Shown: positions 52,109 through 63,703 of the stretch, one piece after another
Layout of the letters: every line of letters begins with the position of its first letter
How positions within the stretch are numbered: the stretch's first letter is position 1
Origin: Tetrapisispora phaffii CBS 4417
Taxonomy: Eukaryota; Ascomycota; Saccharomycetes; Saccharomycetales; Saccharomycetaceae
Direction: 5' to 3'
NCBI RefSeq assembly: GCF_000236905.1
Contig: NC_016521.1
Span: 744,001 to 808,000, forward strand
DNA: 64,000 bases
Program-made: the position numbers and the translations under genes
Notes under the pieces: model-generated
What the model was told of the DNA's origin: nothing
What the model saw: the letters and a program-made list of their open reading frames with translations, nothing else
The model's database searches: none

Positions 52109-53462
52109 TTTTTCGATGTTATTTGTTGTTGTTTTTTTCTTTTTAGTTGAAAGGAAAGATAATTTTTTGTATGAAAGGAAAAAAGAATGAAGAAATTAAT
52201 GTCAAAAATATAAATTCAATATATTTTTTATTTGATTAATTTTTTAATTTTTTTTATTATAAGTTTTAAATTGATTTATTAATTAAAATAAACTTATTTT
52301 TTATTTCTTAATTATAATGTTATGTGTATTATTATTTTTTAATTTTTTTTAATTTTTTTGTAGGAAAAAAAGCCAAAGATTATTTAAACTGAATTAAACC
52401 TTCTTTTATTATATTTTTCTTTAAAATAATTTTCTATTAATTAAAATTAAAATGGAAAAAAAAATATTGACTTTTTATTGTTATAATTTTAAAATTAAAA
52501 CTTCACAGTTTCTGTTTTTTAAAAAGTATATACCCGTACTGATTTTTTTGATCTTCTACTACTGATAAAGAATTACAACAATACAAAGAGAGAAACTAAT
52601 CAATATACAAAAGTTCGTAAAAACATATATACATAAACATGTAAATGTAATTATAGAGAGGATGAACTAATACTAATTAGAATATAGATATAGTTTAATA
52701 AGTTAAATATACCCAACTTCAAAATGATTAAAATAAAACAGCAGTCGTTAAACATGTATTATATTCATTTCAAATAAGAATTAAAAATCCTGATATAGTA
52801 AAAAGTTATTAAATTATTAAGTTGTAAGATATTCAATTATTGAATTATTGAATTAATGATAACAGAACTCTAAAATTCAATAACTTTTGGTTTCTGGTTT
52901 TCTCCATCGTCACTTTCTACAAAACTTCTGGTTTTTAAAAAATTTGAAATTTTAAAAAAAAAACATTTTCTGTTGAAAAGGAACTTTGATTGTACCAAAT
53001 CTGTGATCCTGTGCTTGGTTTTCTCAGGAAAGTCATGACAATTAACGAGAAAAACTTTTTTGCTCTGCTTCTATAATGAGACCATGCCATGAGTGGCAAC
53101 AAGAAACGAAAAATTGCAATTTTCAATAATTTTAATAAAAAAAAAAAGTTTTGGAAAAAAAACGACTTTTTTATTCTTTTTTGCACTAAATTGCCCGTAC
53201 TTTCTCCACTTTTTTTGAAATTTTTAATTTGTTCATTTTTATTTCCATGTGACTGTGTTTTTTTTTTTGGTAAATGAACATATTCGTGGAGCGTGATATG
53301 GAGTATATGTCTTCGAGGTCAGGTGATCTACTATTATCGTTTGTAGACTGCAATGGACAGGAACAAGAGTGTAATGTCACAATACTTATGTACTTGTTAT
53401 TGGTATCTTTAATTTATTATTACGAGATATATATTTATATATATATGTATGTGTGTGTGTGA
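52109..53462. other. PAB1 promoter and leader; CHD1 3' region
   Basis: The 1354 bases are dominated by long A and T homopolymers. On the PAB1 mRNA strand the last 40 bases before the ATG are A-rich with several A runs (complement of 52109-52145). A TATG/TG repeat lies at 53440-53461, just beyond the CHD1 stop. Small frames such as 53274-53462 look like chance. Confidence 0.6.
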
Positions 53463-56400
53463 TCATTTCTGGACATTAGATATTTTATCATACATTGCTA
53501 TTAGTTTGGAGCTTTTCACTGCGATAGGCCAGAACATCGCACTGTAAGACCACAAGTGCTTGCGGAATGTCGTTGGTACTGTTTTCTTGGAATCAGTCTT
53601 ATGCATGTCAATGAATTTACCTATGGAGATTAACTCTGTCTTTAAGATGTTGGCCCACTCTTTACGGTCAAGACCTTTGCCGCCTTTTCTCAATCTCATT
53701 AATGATTTTCTCATTGGTGTCATGGTGGTTCTGCATTCTTCTTCATCCATGTCTGGGTACTCGATCTCATGCTGATGATTGGTAATGGCTGGATCAGGGC
53801 TGGCTGTTTTGGTTTTGTGCATTAATGCAGCTGGTCCCGTGGGTAGAGGTTTGGGGTGGTCGTTTCCGTGCGAAGACGGAGATGAACCCCCAGGACCCTT
53901 AGGCAATGGTTTGTGGCGCTTGGATGGGTGCTCAGAGTTGTTGGAGTTATTTGTAGTTGTGGTAGCAGCAGAAGGCGTAGTAGCACTGGTGTTCGTGCTC
54001 ATGCTGGTTGGTAAGGAAGGGGACTTCTCGGTGCCTGAAGTGCTATGTGTTGCTGGCTTACGTACACGCTTCTTGAAACCGTTATTGGATGATTTATCAC
54101 TGGAGGTACCGGTGGTATCATTGTTCTCATCCTTCATGAAATTGATCAAGTAATCTACTCTTCTACCTAGATGGATTGTACCAGGAACTTTCTTGGACGA
54201 ACCAGTAATCCCTTTACCTTTCTTCTCAGCTTCAGTAGAAGTGGTTTCTTCTTCGGGTTTCACGCCATTAGCCTCCTTTTCTTTCTTGACGGATTTCTTG
54301 CTATCGATACTGTCATTCAAAAATATTTTATCACCAAGACCAAGGAAAGGGTCATCACGGATTTTACTCCATGACCCATACCCATACTTAAATACACCGA
54401 CTAGTAATTTTTCATCATCGACTCTGGACCAATTACAATTCCAATTTTGAACCGCCTTAGGTACTCTAGCTCCCAGATTGAATTTCAATGAATCGGAGTT
54501 GAAGCGTTTATTGATGTAGTCATACAAGAATTTCAAATCATTCGACCTATTTATTAGGGATTCCGCATTCAGCGCTTTGACACCATAAAATTCGAATAAC
54601 ACAGCTTTTTTTTCTCTTTTCTTGGCAGCTAATTTAGTAATCGGATTGACTTTCGGTTGATCTTCGATTTTGATCCCCTCGGTCTTTAATTTTAGTCTAT
54701 AATCATGAGCATCCTTCTCTAGCTTTTCAAATATCTCATTTCTTTCTTGCTCATTCTTCTCAACAGCAGTTTGTGCTTCTTCCATCATGTCATTGTAAAC
54801 TTCTTCGTACTTCTCAATAGACTTCATTGGAAGAGAACCAGCAGCAATCAATCCACCTAACTGAGGGGTTAAATCACCATGCTTCAAAATTGCTTTATAT
54901 AAGGCACGGATTTCTCTCTCACCAATAGAATTCATATTATTACATTTGGCTCTCTTTCTCGATGATGATCTGTTGCCATCATCCGAATCAGAATCAGGAG
55001 AAGTGCCATCACCATTCACACTGTTCTTAATTTTTTGTATGGCATTTTTCCTTCTGTTCATCATTTGTAATTGTTCTTGGACATATTCCTCATCTTTACG
55101 TCTTTGTTCTTCATCTTTTAATTTTTTCAATTCTTCCTCTGGAATAATATCATCCCAATCAACATCGGCTTTGTAGTCAGTAACTTCAAATTGCTTTAAA
55201 AATTCTTCACCACCCAGATGAGATTCGCCTAAATCTGGTGTGGTTACATGATCTTCTGCATGATTCAAGACATCATCTAAATTCAAATCTTCCAGTTTTC
55301 TTTGGTTATCTTTAGCAGCAAACATGTTACCAGCACCAAACTTTAAAATTTCAGCCAAATCACTAGAGGTTGGATCTTTCGATTTAGATTTGCTAGATAG
55401 ATTTGTGCCATCTGTAACACCTAAAGAAATAATTGCATATTCCAAAATCATCTTCTTTCTAGCTCTCTCTAGAATTTCTTCTTCAACAGTATCTTTGGAT
55501 ACTAATCTGTACACCATAACGTGATTCTTTTGACCTATACGATGCGCTCTTGCCATCGCTTGTAAATCAGCTTGAGGATTCCAATCAGAATCAAAAATAA
55601 TAACAGTATCTGCTGTCATTAAGTTAATACCTAGACCACCAGCTCTTGTAGATAACAGAAAGATATCATCAGTGGAACCGGGTTCATTAAAATGATCAAT
55701 GGCAATTCTTCTTTGTGCTGACGGAATAGTACCATCTAATCTCTGAAAATTAATACCTTTAATAGATAAATAATCACCTAAAATGTCTAACATCCTAACC
55801 ATTTGAGAAAAAATCAAAACTCTATGGCCATCTTTCTTTAATCTTGTCAATAATTGGTCTACTAAGACCATTTTACCGGATGACATAATTAAACCTCTCA
55901 ATATATTTTCACGAGATTTATTACCGTCACCGAATTTCTGTAGGACACGATCTTCAGCATAATCAAATAAATAAGGATGGTTAGATGCTTTTTTCAATTC
56001 ACTCATAATGTTTAACAATGAAAAATGACCCCCTTTGGTACCTGCAGTTAATGCAGAGTAATTTTTTGTTAGAATGTTTTTGTAATATTCTGTTTGAACA
56101 TCAGATAATTCCACACGTAAAATTCTTTCGGTTTTAGAGGGTAAAGATTTTTCTACATCTTTTTTCAAACGACGTAAGATGAAAGGTTGTAGTCTTTTAT
56201 GAAGGGTTCTGATATATTCTTCTTGTTCTGAATCTTGGTTTTCAAAATCAATTTCTTGATCAATTTGGAATCTATTTGGCATCAAGAAATCAACCAATGC
56301 TGCTAATTCTTTAATATTATTTTGCAATGGGGTACCTGTAATTAGCAGACGGTTTGTTACTTTAAAACTGTTCAAAGATTCGTAAAGTGATGATTCGGCA

Positions 56401-58016
56401 TTTTTCAATCTATGTGCTTCATCAACAGCCAAAAACTGCCATTTGATATTTCCTAACTCAGTCCGATCTTTTAAGATATATTCGTATGTCGTTAGAAGAA
56501 CATTGAACTTAATATGTTTCTTGGTTTTAGCATTTGGATTTGTATAAAACTCGAATTCTCTTATTAAATCTCTAGATTTCTGGTTACCCATATAATAAAT
56601 GCAATTTAAGTCAGGAGCCCATTTCTCGAATGTCTCTTGCCAAGCAGGAATTGTAGACAAAGGTACAACAACTAAATGAGGGCCATTCTGTCTTCGAGCG
56701 TAAATCAACCAACTTATGAATGCTACTGTTTGGACAGTTTTACCAAGACCCATTTCATCTGCCAAAATACCATTATCATTTTTGGACCATAAGAAAGCCA
56801 TCCAGTTAATACCTGTCAATTGGAAATCTCTCAATTCACCATTCTTGATGAATGATGGTTGCTCATCCAATTTTTCAAACTGTGGTCTATCTTTAGAATA
56901 TATATTTGAATTTTGTGGTAGTATTTTTGAAGTTGATCTACTTTGAAAATTTCTGACCTGTTGTGGTGCTAATTTCACAATATCATTTGAATCTTCCCAT
57001 GTTGCCTCATCATAATTTAACCTTTTCCACTTCACCAGGTATTGTAATTGTGTCTTATTCTCATCTTCATCTATCACAACTCTATCACTATCTATAATTC
57101 TTTCCGGAATTTCATATTCTTTGAACTCATCCAATCTTCTCTCCAGATCCATATCCATAATTTCTAAATCTTCTTTTGTTACATATGGATCTAATCTAAT
57201 CTGTTGATCTTGGATGACAAACTGTTTACAGTAGTTGTCTAGTCTTTTAATACCTTTTATTGGGCCCAGAGAGTCGTAAGATTCCCAAGTATTATGCAAG
57301 TACGATTTATCGCTCCATTTAACTAAAAATTCATAATTGGTTTTACATTGGTTAAGATCTGGCACTGTCTTTAATATTTCCAATTTCTTCTCTTCTGTGA
57401 AAATTGGGTTTATTCTGTGCGTTATAATTATATCGATTGAATGAACGTCTTCTACTTGTGGTGTATTAGAGTATTCGTACTCATCAGAAGAAAAGGCTTC
57501 ATTTTCACTGTCAAACCCATCATAATTGTTATTCCTTTCATTCTCAGACTCTAGCAAGTCATCATCAGTATAGTCAACATTATAATTAACAGTTTTACTA
57601 TTACGTGATGAGAAACGTGTGGGCAGATTAACGTCATCTTCCTCTTTCTTTGGTTTACTCTTGGATTTACCTCTAGATCTATTGCTACTCTTTGAAGAAC
57701 TCTTGTTTCTCTCATTGATAGTCTTACTCTTTTTCTTACTCCCAACATCATAATCATCGTCGTCGATAAAATCATCTAGATCATCTAGATCACTTTCATC
57801 GTCGTCATTAAAACCATTCTCATCATCGACTTCATCCGCATCAGAAGAGTAATTATTCTTCCGTCTTTTAGATCTAGTATTTACAATTTCGTCATCATCA
57901 TCTTCATCACTCTCCAATTGGTAGTTTACAGAAGTACCGGTTGTTGCTCTATTGGATCTTCTCAAACCATATAACCCTGGGTTCTCCAACACTTCTTCAG
58001 ATATACCTTTCACCAT
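53463..58016 (-). CDS. CHD1: Chd1, chromodomain-helicase nucleosome remodeller
   Basis: The start is the ATG complementary to 58014-58016 ([24 protein letters not shown]); the codon five positions upstream is TTG. The 1517 residues compare with 1468 in S. cerevisiae. A very acidic N-terminal tail is followed by tandem chromodomains (about 185-360; [18 protein letters not shown] and [18 protein letters not shown]). The Snf2 ATPase has [32 protein letters not shown] and [12 protein letters not shown]. The SANT-SLIDE DNA-binding domain includes [26 protein letters not shown], and the CHCT end includes [12 protein letters not shown]. Chd1 spaces nucleosomes over transcribed genes and works with elongation factors. 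Confidence 0.96.
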   Translation of the reverse strand: MVKGISEEVLENPGLYGLRRSNRATTGTSVNYQLESDEDDDDEIVNTRSKRRKNNYSSDADEVDDENGFNDDDESDLDDLDDFIDDDDYDVGSKKKSKTINERNKSSSKSSNRSRGKSKSKPKKEEDDVNLPTRFSSRNSKTVNYNVDYTDDDLLESENERNNNYDGFDSENEAFSSDEYEYSNTPQVEDVHSIDIIITHRINPIFTEEKKLEILKTVPDLNQCKTNYEFLVKWSDKSYLHNTWESYDSLGPIKGIKRLDNYCKQFVIQDQQIRLDPYVTKEDLEIMDMDLERRLDEFKEYEIPERIIDSDRVVIDEDENKTQLQYLVKWKRLNYDEATWEDSNDIVKLAPQQVRNFQSRSTSKILPQNSNIYSKDRPQFEKLDEQPSFIKNGELRDFQLTGINWMAFLWSKNDNGILADEMGLGKTVQTVAFISWLIYARRQNGPHLVVVPLSTIPAWQETFEKWAPDLNCIYYMGNQKSRDLIREFEFYTNPNAKTKKHIKFNVLLTTYEYILKDRTELGNIKWQFLAVDEAHRLKNAESSLYESLNSFKVTNRLLITGTPLQNNIKELAALVDFLMPNRFQIDQEIDFENQDSEQEEYIRTLHKRLQPFILRRLKKDVEKSLPSKTERILRVELSDVQTEYYKNILTKNYSALTAGTKGGHFSLLNIMSELKKASNHPYLFDYAEDRVLQKFGDGNKSRENILRGLIMSSGKMVLVDQLLTRLKKDGHRVLIFSQMVRMLDILGDYLSIKGINFQRLDGTIPSAQRRIAIDHFNEPGSTDDIFLLSTRAGGLGINLMTADTVIIFDSDWNPQADLQAMARAHRIGQKNHVMVYRLVSKDTVEEEILERARKKMILEYAIISLGVTDGTNLSSKSKSKDPTSSDLAEILKFGAGNMFAAKDNQRKLEDLNLDDVLNHAEDHVTTPDLGESHLGGEEFLKQFEVTDYKADVDWDDIIPEEELKKLKDEEQRRKDEEYVQEQLQMMNRRKNAIQKIKNSVNGDGTSPDSDSDDGNRSSSRKRAKCNNMNSIGEREIRALYKAILKHGDLTPQLGGLIAAGSLPMKSIEKYEEVYNDMMEEAQTAVEKNEQERNEIFEKLEKDAHDYRLKLKTEGIKIEDQPKVNPITKLAAKKREKKAVLFEFYGVKALNAESLINRSNDLKFLYDYINKRFNSDSLKFNLGARVPKAVQNWNCNWSRVDDEKLLVGVFKYGYGSWSKIRDDPFLGLGDKIFLNDSIDSKKSVKKEKEANGVKPEEETTSTEAEKKGKGITGSSKKVPGTIHLGRRVDYLINFMKDENNDTTGTSSDKSSNNGFKKRVRKPATHSTSGTEKSPSLPTSMSTNTSATTPSAATTTTNNSNNSEHPSKRHKPLPKGPGGSSPSSHGNDHPKPLPTGPAALMHKTKTASPDPAITNHQHEIEYPDMDEEECRTTMTPMRKSLMRLRKGGKGLDRKEWANILKTELISIGKFIDMHKTDSKKTVPTTFRKHLWSYSAMFWPIAVKSSKLIAMYDKISNVQK

Positions 58017-59435
58017 CCTGTAAGACAACAAAGTAAGAGAATCAATGCCGTTATACTGATCTATATATGTATATCGAGAAGTATAAAAGATATACGTATG
58101 TAAATAAAAATATTAAGATCACAACAACAACAACAATAAAAAATAAAAGCACTCCAACTAGTTATAATACATCAATATGAAATAAACTTTATAAACTAAC
58201 TATAATGTTAACTAAATAAAAATATAATAAAACTTATTGACTGAAAAAGAAAAATATCTAAAGAGAGTAAAAGAAAAATTACCAAACCGATGAACGTTTA
58301 ATGTTAAAAACGATAATATCGATATATACACTCATACATATACATATAGTACAGACAGGCATACTAAATAGTAAGTGCACACTAATTGCATCGAGAATTG
58401 AAAAATTTAAAATCAACAAAGAAACAATGTGAATGAATTATATATAGACTAAGAGACGTTTACATTTGAACATTTACGCGAGAGCTCAATGCATGAAGGA
58501 ACTCACGTTGCATCAGCACTAATTGCTGAAGATGGTAGTTAATATTGTTTAAAATAAATCAACAGTTGAGTTACTTCATGTTTAACTCAAAAGATAAAAA
58601 AGCAATCTCTTGGTTGACTTAAAGATGATGAAGGGTTGGACCATTGTTATTTGGATGGGGACAACAAGACTTCTGGGAAGAATGTATATCGTGGACTGTT
58701 GTTATGTATTTTAGAATTAGCAAATAGTTATACAGCTCATCTAAGAGTGGAGTGATACTGGTGAACAAGGTTCTTGCTTTCTATTCTTTTTTTAGCTTTA
58801 AACGCTTCTTCCTTTATAGTCGTAACGATTGAGCATCAGGATGTCGCATAATAGAGAATACAGAATCTTGTATATGCCTAAATATGTATATGTGTATATA
58901 TGTGTATGTTGAGTTGGAATAGCAACGTTTCTTCGCTTTGTTCATGATATTACTATCCCTATTCTAATGTTTTTTTAAATTGCGACAATGATATGACAGT
59001 CCATTCTTTTTTGTATTCAGTTGAACCTCAAGTATGCACTCCCAGGCATGTTATGCATAATTACAAAATTAAAGATATTCTCCTGAATTAAGTGGGCTGG
59101 ATTATTTTTCGTTTGTAGTCCTCTTGTTCTATTATATTATTTAATGGTTTCCTTTCCCTTCTCTTGTAAAAATAGCATTGTTCATTTACATTTAGTGCCC
59201 TGATTTGGACATTTTTCATTGCGAACTGATGACCATAAAAATCTTAGTCCAATAAATTTCACTTCATGAATTATATATATATATATATAGATAGATAGAT
59301 AAATGGGGGAATATATAACCTTGATAATTGGATGCATTGATCTATTTCAATTACGGGAGTTAATTTGGTGAATACATTCAGTTTCTAGAAGTATCGATTA
59401 CAGGGCTGCTTTCGCAAATATCCGGTCTTGCCAAG
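58017..59435. other. Divergent promoter region CHD1 / GCG1
   Basis: The 1419 bases hold no supported gene. An ACA trinucleotide run lies near 58122-58137. A TA run that passes into GATA repeats lies at 59272-59302, about 135 bases before the GCG1 ATG. Confidence 0.55.
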
Positions 59436-60293
59436 ATGACAAATAAGGTTGACAGTGTAGCTGATAAAGGGGTATGGATCCTAGGTTATGGTTCCCTGAT
59501 ATACAAACCTCCTCCATATTTCAAACACAGACTGCCCGTTACAATCAAAGGATTTGTTCGTAGATTCTGGCAGTCCTCGGTGGATCATAGGGGTACTCAT
59601 GAGAAACCAGGTAGAGTTGCAACGTTGATCAATTATGATGAGATTAAACTAGATAAGGTGTTATTGGATGATTTTGAAAAATATAATACTCATGATAACC
59701 TGGATACATTAGCAGTCGTTTACTATATCCCAGAAGAACATGTGAGTAAAGTGACACAGTATTTAGATGTCAGAGAACAAAATGGTTATCAACGATACAA
59801 TTTAAATGTTGAGTTAGAAATTACAGATGATTATATTATGGAAACATATGTAGACGATGAGGAAACATTGCAAAGTTTGCTAGGCTTATATAATGGGTTA
59901 AAATACAATGAAATAGGGGATAAAAAGTTGATTGAAACGTCGGTATACATTGGAACCTTGGATAATTTCGCTTTTGTAGGGCCAGAGATTATCAAGGACA
60001 CTGCAAAAATTATTGCCCATTCAGTGGGTCCAAGTGGCCCCAACTACGAGTACTTAAAACTTTTGTATGAATCGTTGATCGAACTACAAACTGTGTTCAA
60101 GTTATCCAATGCAAAGAGTAGTAGTAGTAGCAGTGCCTCCAGTAATAGTAACAGCACTAGTGATATGGCTATTGCTGCTTTAAAATCAAAAATTGATGAT
60201 AGCTTGCTAGCTGAAAAAGTAATAGAAGAACTTGTAATCGAAGATTATTTACATTCGTTGTTAGAGGAGGTCGAACTGTTGAGAATTAGCTAA
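59436..60293 (+). CDS. GCG1: Gcg1, gamma-glutamyl cyclotransferase (ChaC family)
   Basis: The N-terminal 190 residues have the ChaC fold: VWILGYGSLIYKPPP, IKGFVRRFWQSSVDHRGTHEKPGRVATLI, and YLDVREQNGYQRY, with the catalytic glutamate expected in VREQ, then ETSVYIGT. The enzyme releases 5-oxoproline and Cys-Gly from cytosolic glutathione. At 285 residues the protein is clearly longer than S. cerevisiae Gcg1 (232). The extra length comes from a serine/asparagine-rich insert near 229-245 and a further helical tail (about 246-285). It lies upstream of RAD4 on the same strand, as in S. cerevisiae. Confidence 0.95.
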   Translation: MTNKVDSVADKGVWILGYGSLIYKPPPYFKHRLPVTIKGFVRRFWQSSVDHRGTHEKPGRVATLINYDEIKLDKVLLDDFEKYNTHDNLDTLAVVYYIPEEHVSKVTQYLDVREQNGYQRYNLNVELEITDDYIMETYVDDEETLQSLLGLYNGLKYNEIGDKKLIETSVYIGTLDNFAFVGPEIIKDTAKIIAHSVGPSGPNYEYLKLLYESLIELQTVFKLSNAKSSSSSSASSNSNSTSDMAIAALKSKIDDSLLAEKVIEELVIEDYLHSLLEEVELLRIS

Positions 60294-60734
60294 TGATTAT
60301 TTAGAGAAACATTAATAGTGTTATCATAGAATAAAATAAGATTCTAGTTAGATGGATAGGTTTACATAAATACTTTTTTTTAACTGAGACGAATAATTCC
60401 CTTTTTTAATTAATCTTACATATATGAATAGTCACCTGAATAAGGACAATTTCCTTTTGATATATTAATCACACCTATATACTTATCTAGTTGAATGTCC
60501 AAAAAGTAGATAAAGTTAACTACTAATGAATTATTTTCTAATCCTCAATGCACTGTTTGACCTTTTTAACATAATATTATTTCAACAGAGTAAATGTATA
60601 TAAAGCTCAGCGCATAAACTAAAATATAAAAAGTAAATAAATTTCAGTAAGCATTAGGACTTGTTAGAATGGATTGATTGTATGATGAAACGATACGAGA
60701 ACCGCCACATAATGTTCGTTTTGAGTTGAGAATA
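60294..60734. other. Tandem gap GCG1 / RAD4 with upstream ATGs
   Basis: This 441-base stretch holds the RAD4 promoter. Two small upstream frames precede the RAD4 start: ATG-GAT-TGA at 60669-60677 and a 15-codon frame at 60682-60729 that stops five bases before the RAD4 ATG. Confidence 0.6.
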
Positions 60735-63314
60735 ATGAATTCTTCAGATAAAAATATTTCTAAGGAACAATTTCATTTAATTAGGAAAATTCTACAAGAG
60801 AAGAAAGAAGCTGGTGTGCAAACTAATAGGCCTCTGAAACGTAAAAAAAGAAGATTGAGAAGTGAGATACCTAATGTTGAAACTTCAACGGAACCATCAA
60901 TAGTTATTAATTTAGAGGAAGAAGCTCCCAGTGCCACTAATTTTAAAAATGAACCTGAAGTCATCGACTTGGAGAATGAAGAGGAGCAGAGGATAAACAT
61001 TAACTCTGATGCTAAACGAAAAAGATGTATCGCTGTAAAATATAAAGCTGGCAATACTGATAAGGTTCCTAAAAGTGGGGATGATTATTTAAATGAATTT
61101 CAGGAGGTAGGTAAAGAAAATTCAGAGACAGAGCATGAAGATGATGAAGAAGAGGGATTTGAATCTGAAGATTTTGAGGATGTTCCAATGGTAGATAATG
61201 ATGTTGATGACTCTAGAATACAAGATGTTTCTGTCACATTTGATTCTAATAATACTCAAAATTCGTCGAAGAAAAAGATAGTACGAAATGCATGCAGTAA
61301 TGTAGAAAGGATTAGAAGAAAAGAAGACCATATGATCTATCTAGTTATGTTTAGTTTAGCAGGATTCATACGAAACCAATGGATTAATAATTCCAAATTG
61401 CACAAAAAACTATCAAAAATGATTTCTGATGAAATATTTGCTTTGTTACATCCTGAGAATGATAAAGAATTAATAATACGAAGTGAGAGGAAACTTCTTG
61501 ATGGGTTAAAAAAATGCATGGAGGTGTACGAAAAGAAATGGAAAATTTTAAATGCATATGATAGCACGGCATTCTATATGAGATTTTGGAATGAATTACC
61601 ATATGAGTCCACACAACAGCTTATAAATAAGAGAAATAGACTCAACACACACAATACACTAGAAGAAAAATCATTTATCAAACAAGTTAATAAGGGGATC
61701 GGTGATAGAGATATTTATGTACAAGGTTTCGTTGCACTTTTAAGGTCGTGTCAAATAAATGCCAGATTAGTAATGTCCTGTCAACCACCAGATTTCAGTA
61801 ATTTAAAAGAAAAGGATAACGACACAAATCCATACATATTAAAAGATGAGGTCATTAAGTATCCAATATTTTGGTGTGAGGTCTGGAATAAATTTAGCAA
61901 AAAATGGTTGTCTATTGACCCCATAAATTTAAAGATAATAGAATCTGTTAAAGCAAATTCAAAATTGGAACCAAAAGGTGTTATCCAAACAAAGAGAAAT
62001 ATAATGAGGTATGTTCTTGCATTTGATAGAAAACTAGGATGCAAGGATGTGACTAGAAGATATATACAATGGTATAATTGTAAAAGTAGAAAAAAAAGGA
62101 TAAACAAGGACAAAGAAGGACAGGAATGGTATAATAAGCTAATATCTGCTTTACAAAAAAGGAAGAGAATGAAAATCGACGACTTCGAAGATGAATATTT
62201 TAAAGAGAGAGACATTAACGAGGGCTTCCCAGATACTATATCAGAATTAAAAAATCATCCATATTATGTTCTAGAGTCTGATCTCAGACAAAATGAAATA
62301 TTGAAACCTGGGTCAAAAGAATGTGGCTACTTGAGAAAAAATAATAAATCTAAACAAACGTTAAGGGTTTATAGGAGAGATGATGTATTAGTTCTACGAA
62401 GTGCCAAGGATTGGTATATGAAAGGAAGAATTTTAAAAGCAGGTTGTAGAGCTCTTAAAAGAGTTAAAAAAAGAATCAATTCTTCAAATTTTGATGACGA
62501 TGATGATAATATTGAAAGACTCTACCCTTATGAAGAAACTGAACTTTACATTCCACCTTTAGCTAAAGCTGATGGTGAAATTAAAAAGAATGCTTATGGT
62601 AATATTGAAATATTTACCTCAAGTATGATTCCTAAAAACTGTGTTCTAATTGAAAGCCCAGTTGCAATAAAAGCATGTAAAGCTATTCATATAGAATTTG
62701 CTCCATCGGTAACTGGTTTCAAATTTGAAAAAGGTAATAAGGCAAAACCGATTCTCAGCGGAGTGGTCGTCGCAAACTGGTTCAGAGAAGCAGTTGAATG
62801 TGCGATTGATAGTATTGAATATTCAATTGTTGAAGAAAAAAGAAAAGAGAGAGAATTAGCGGCACTTAAAGAGTGGAATTCTTTGTTCTTAAAATTACGT
62901 ATCTCATCGAATTTGAACTCTGCATATGGTAAAGTCAAAGACGAAAATAAAAAAATACGAGCCATTTCTGATGAGAATAATTCAGAATCAGATGAAGATT
63001 TTTCAATGGGTGGATTCTTACCTGCTCGTAAGAATGATCATACTGGATATTTAAATGAAGGATCACAATCCGATGCACAGTCAGACGATGATTTTCCACC
63101 TCAAGGGTATTTACCTCAAAGGGTTCATACTAAATATAATGAAGAGGATGATTATGTTGATGAGGAGGAGGAGAATTATTATGAAGGAGAGGAGAATGAT
63201 GAAATGATTGCTAATAGAAACAAGTTGACTGCGTCACCATCTGCCACAGAGCAAATGGATGAAGAATTTGACGATTTTATGTCAGAGATGAATACAGAAT
63301 ATACCGGCATTTAA
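60735..63314 (+). CDS. RAD4: Rad4, nucleotide-excision-repair damage sensor (XPC ortholog)
   Basis: The ATG at 60735 (MNSSDKNISKEQFHLIRKIL) aligns with the start of S. cerevisiae Rad4. The frame is open further upstream only to a TTG after a stop, so that extension is rejected. The product has 859 residues (754 in S. cerevisiae). Residues about 40-190 are charged and disordered. The transglutaminase-like domain spans GDRDIYVQGFVALLRSCQINARLVMSCQPPDF and KYPIFWCEVWNKFSKKW. The beta-hairpin domains follow: ISELKNHPYYVLESDLRQNEILKPG (BHD1), the ARDWYMKGR-type SAKDWYMKGRIL (BHD2), and LYIPPLAKADGEIKKNAYGNIE with KAIHIEFAPSVTGFKFE (BHD3). Rad4-Rad23 opens damaged DNA and recruits TFIIH. The acidic C-terminus is longer than usual. 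Confidence 0.96.
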   Translation: MNSSDKNISKEQFHLIRKILQEKKEAGVQTNRPLKRKKRRLRSEIPNVETSTEPSIVINLEEEAPSATNFKNEPEVIDLENEEEQRININSDAKRKRCIAVKYKAGNTDKVPKSGDDYLNEFQEVGKENSETEHEDDEEEGFESEDFEDVPMVDNDVDDSRIQDVSVTFDSNNTQNSSKKKIVRNACSNVERIRRKEDHMIYLVMFSLAGFIRNQWINNSKLHKKLSKMISDEIFALLHPENDKELIIRSERKLLDGLKKCMEVYEKKWKILNAYDSTAFYMRFWNELPYESTQQLINKRNRLNTHNTLEEKSFIKQVNKGIGDRDIYVQGFVALLRSCQINARLVMSCQPPDFSNLKEKDNDTNPYILKDEVIKYPIFWCEVWNKFSKKWLSIDPINLKIIESVKANSKLEPKGVIQTKRNIMRYVLAFDRKLGCKDVTRRYIQWYNCKSRKKRINKDKEGQEWYNKLISALQKRKRMKIDDFEDEYFKERDINEGFPDTISELKNHPYYVLESDLRQNEILKPGSKECGYLRKNNKSKQTLRVYRRDDVLVLRSAKDWYMKGRILKAGCRALKRVKKRINSSNFDDDDDNIERLYPYEETELYIPPLAKADGEIKKNAYGNIEIFTSSMIPKNCVLIESPVAIKACKAIHIEFAPSVTGFKFEKGNKAKPILSGVVVANWFREAVECAIDSIEYSIVEEKRKERELAALKEWNSLFLKLRISSNLNSAYGKVKDENKKIRAISDENNSESDEDFSMGGFLPARKNDHTGYLNEGSQSDAQSDDDFPPQGYLPQRVHTKYNEEDDYVDEEEENYYEGEENDEMIANRNKLTASPSATEQMDEEFDDFMSEMNTEYTGI

Positions 63315-63703
63315 AGTATAATTCCAGGGTAAAGAAACTATATAATATTTTAGTATTTTAGTAATTTATTATTTAATCACTACAATGGAATTTAAACTAT
63401 TGAAATATAGTTTCATTGATTGATTGTGTCGTTCTCACTTCTCTTATCATAGAGATACTTCGCTGACTTGATGAATGAGATTATCCTTTTATACGAATGA
63501 GAAATCAAGAATGTATTCATGACATTATTAAATGTAAATAAATTTAAGAAATGATGATATTATAAAGAGATTATTTTTAACTTCACTGTTCTTCGTATAA
63601 TGCTTCGTTAAATAAATCAAATCATAAACTACAAACATCGTTTAATATATAGAATTATATCTTCCAAAAGAAAGATACTGTTACAAGTCAAAATATTGCC
63701 CTT
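63315..63703. other. Tandem gap RAD4 / SPT2
   Basis: These 389 AT-rich bases are the RAD4 terminator and SPT2 promoter region. No other feature is seen. Confidence 0.5.

Noticed and set aside
58017..58031. Five-residue N-terminal extension of Chd1 (and similar ones for Ste5, Ubc13 and Ecm32)
   Set aside because: These frames begin at TTG or GTG; the next ATG agrees with the family start.
60678..60734. N-terminal extension of Rad4 by 19 residues
   Set aside because: It would start at a TTG directly after a stop codon; the ATG at 60735 aligns with the S. cerevisiae start.
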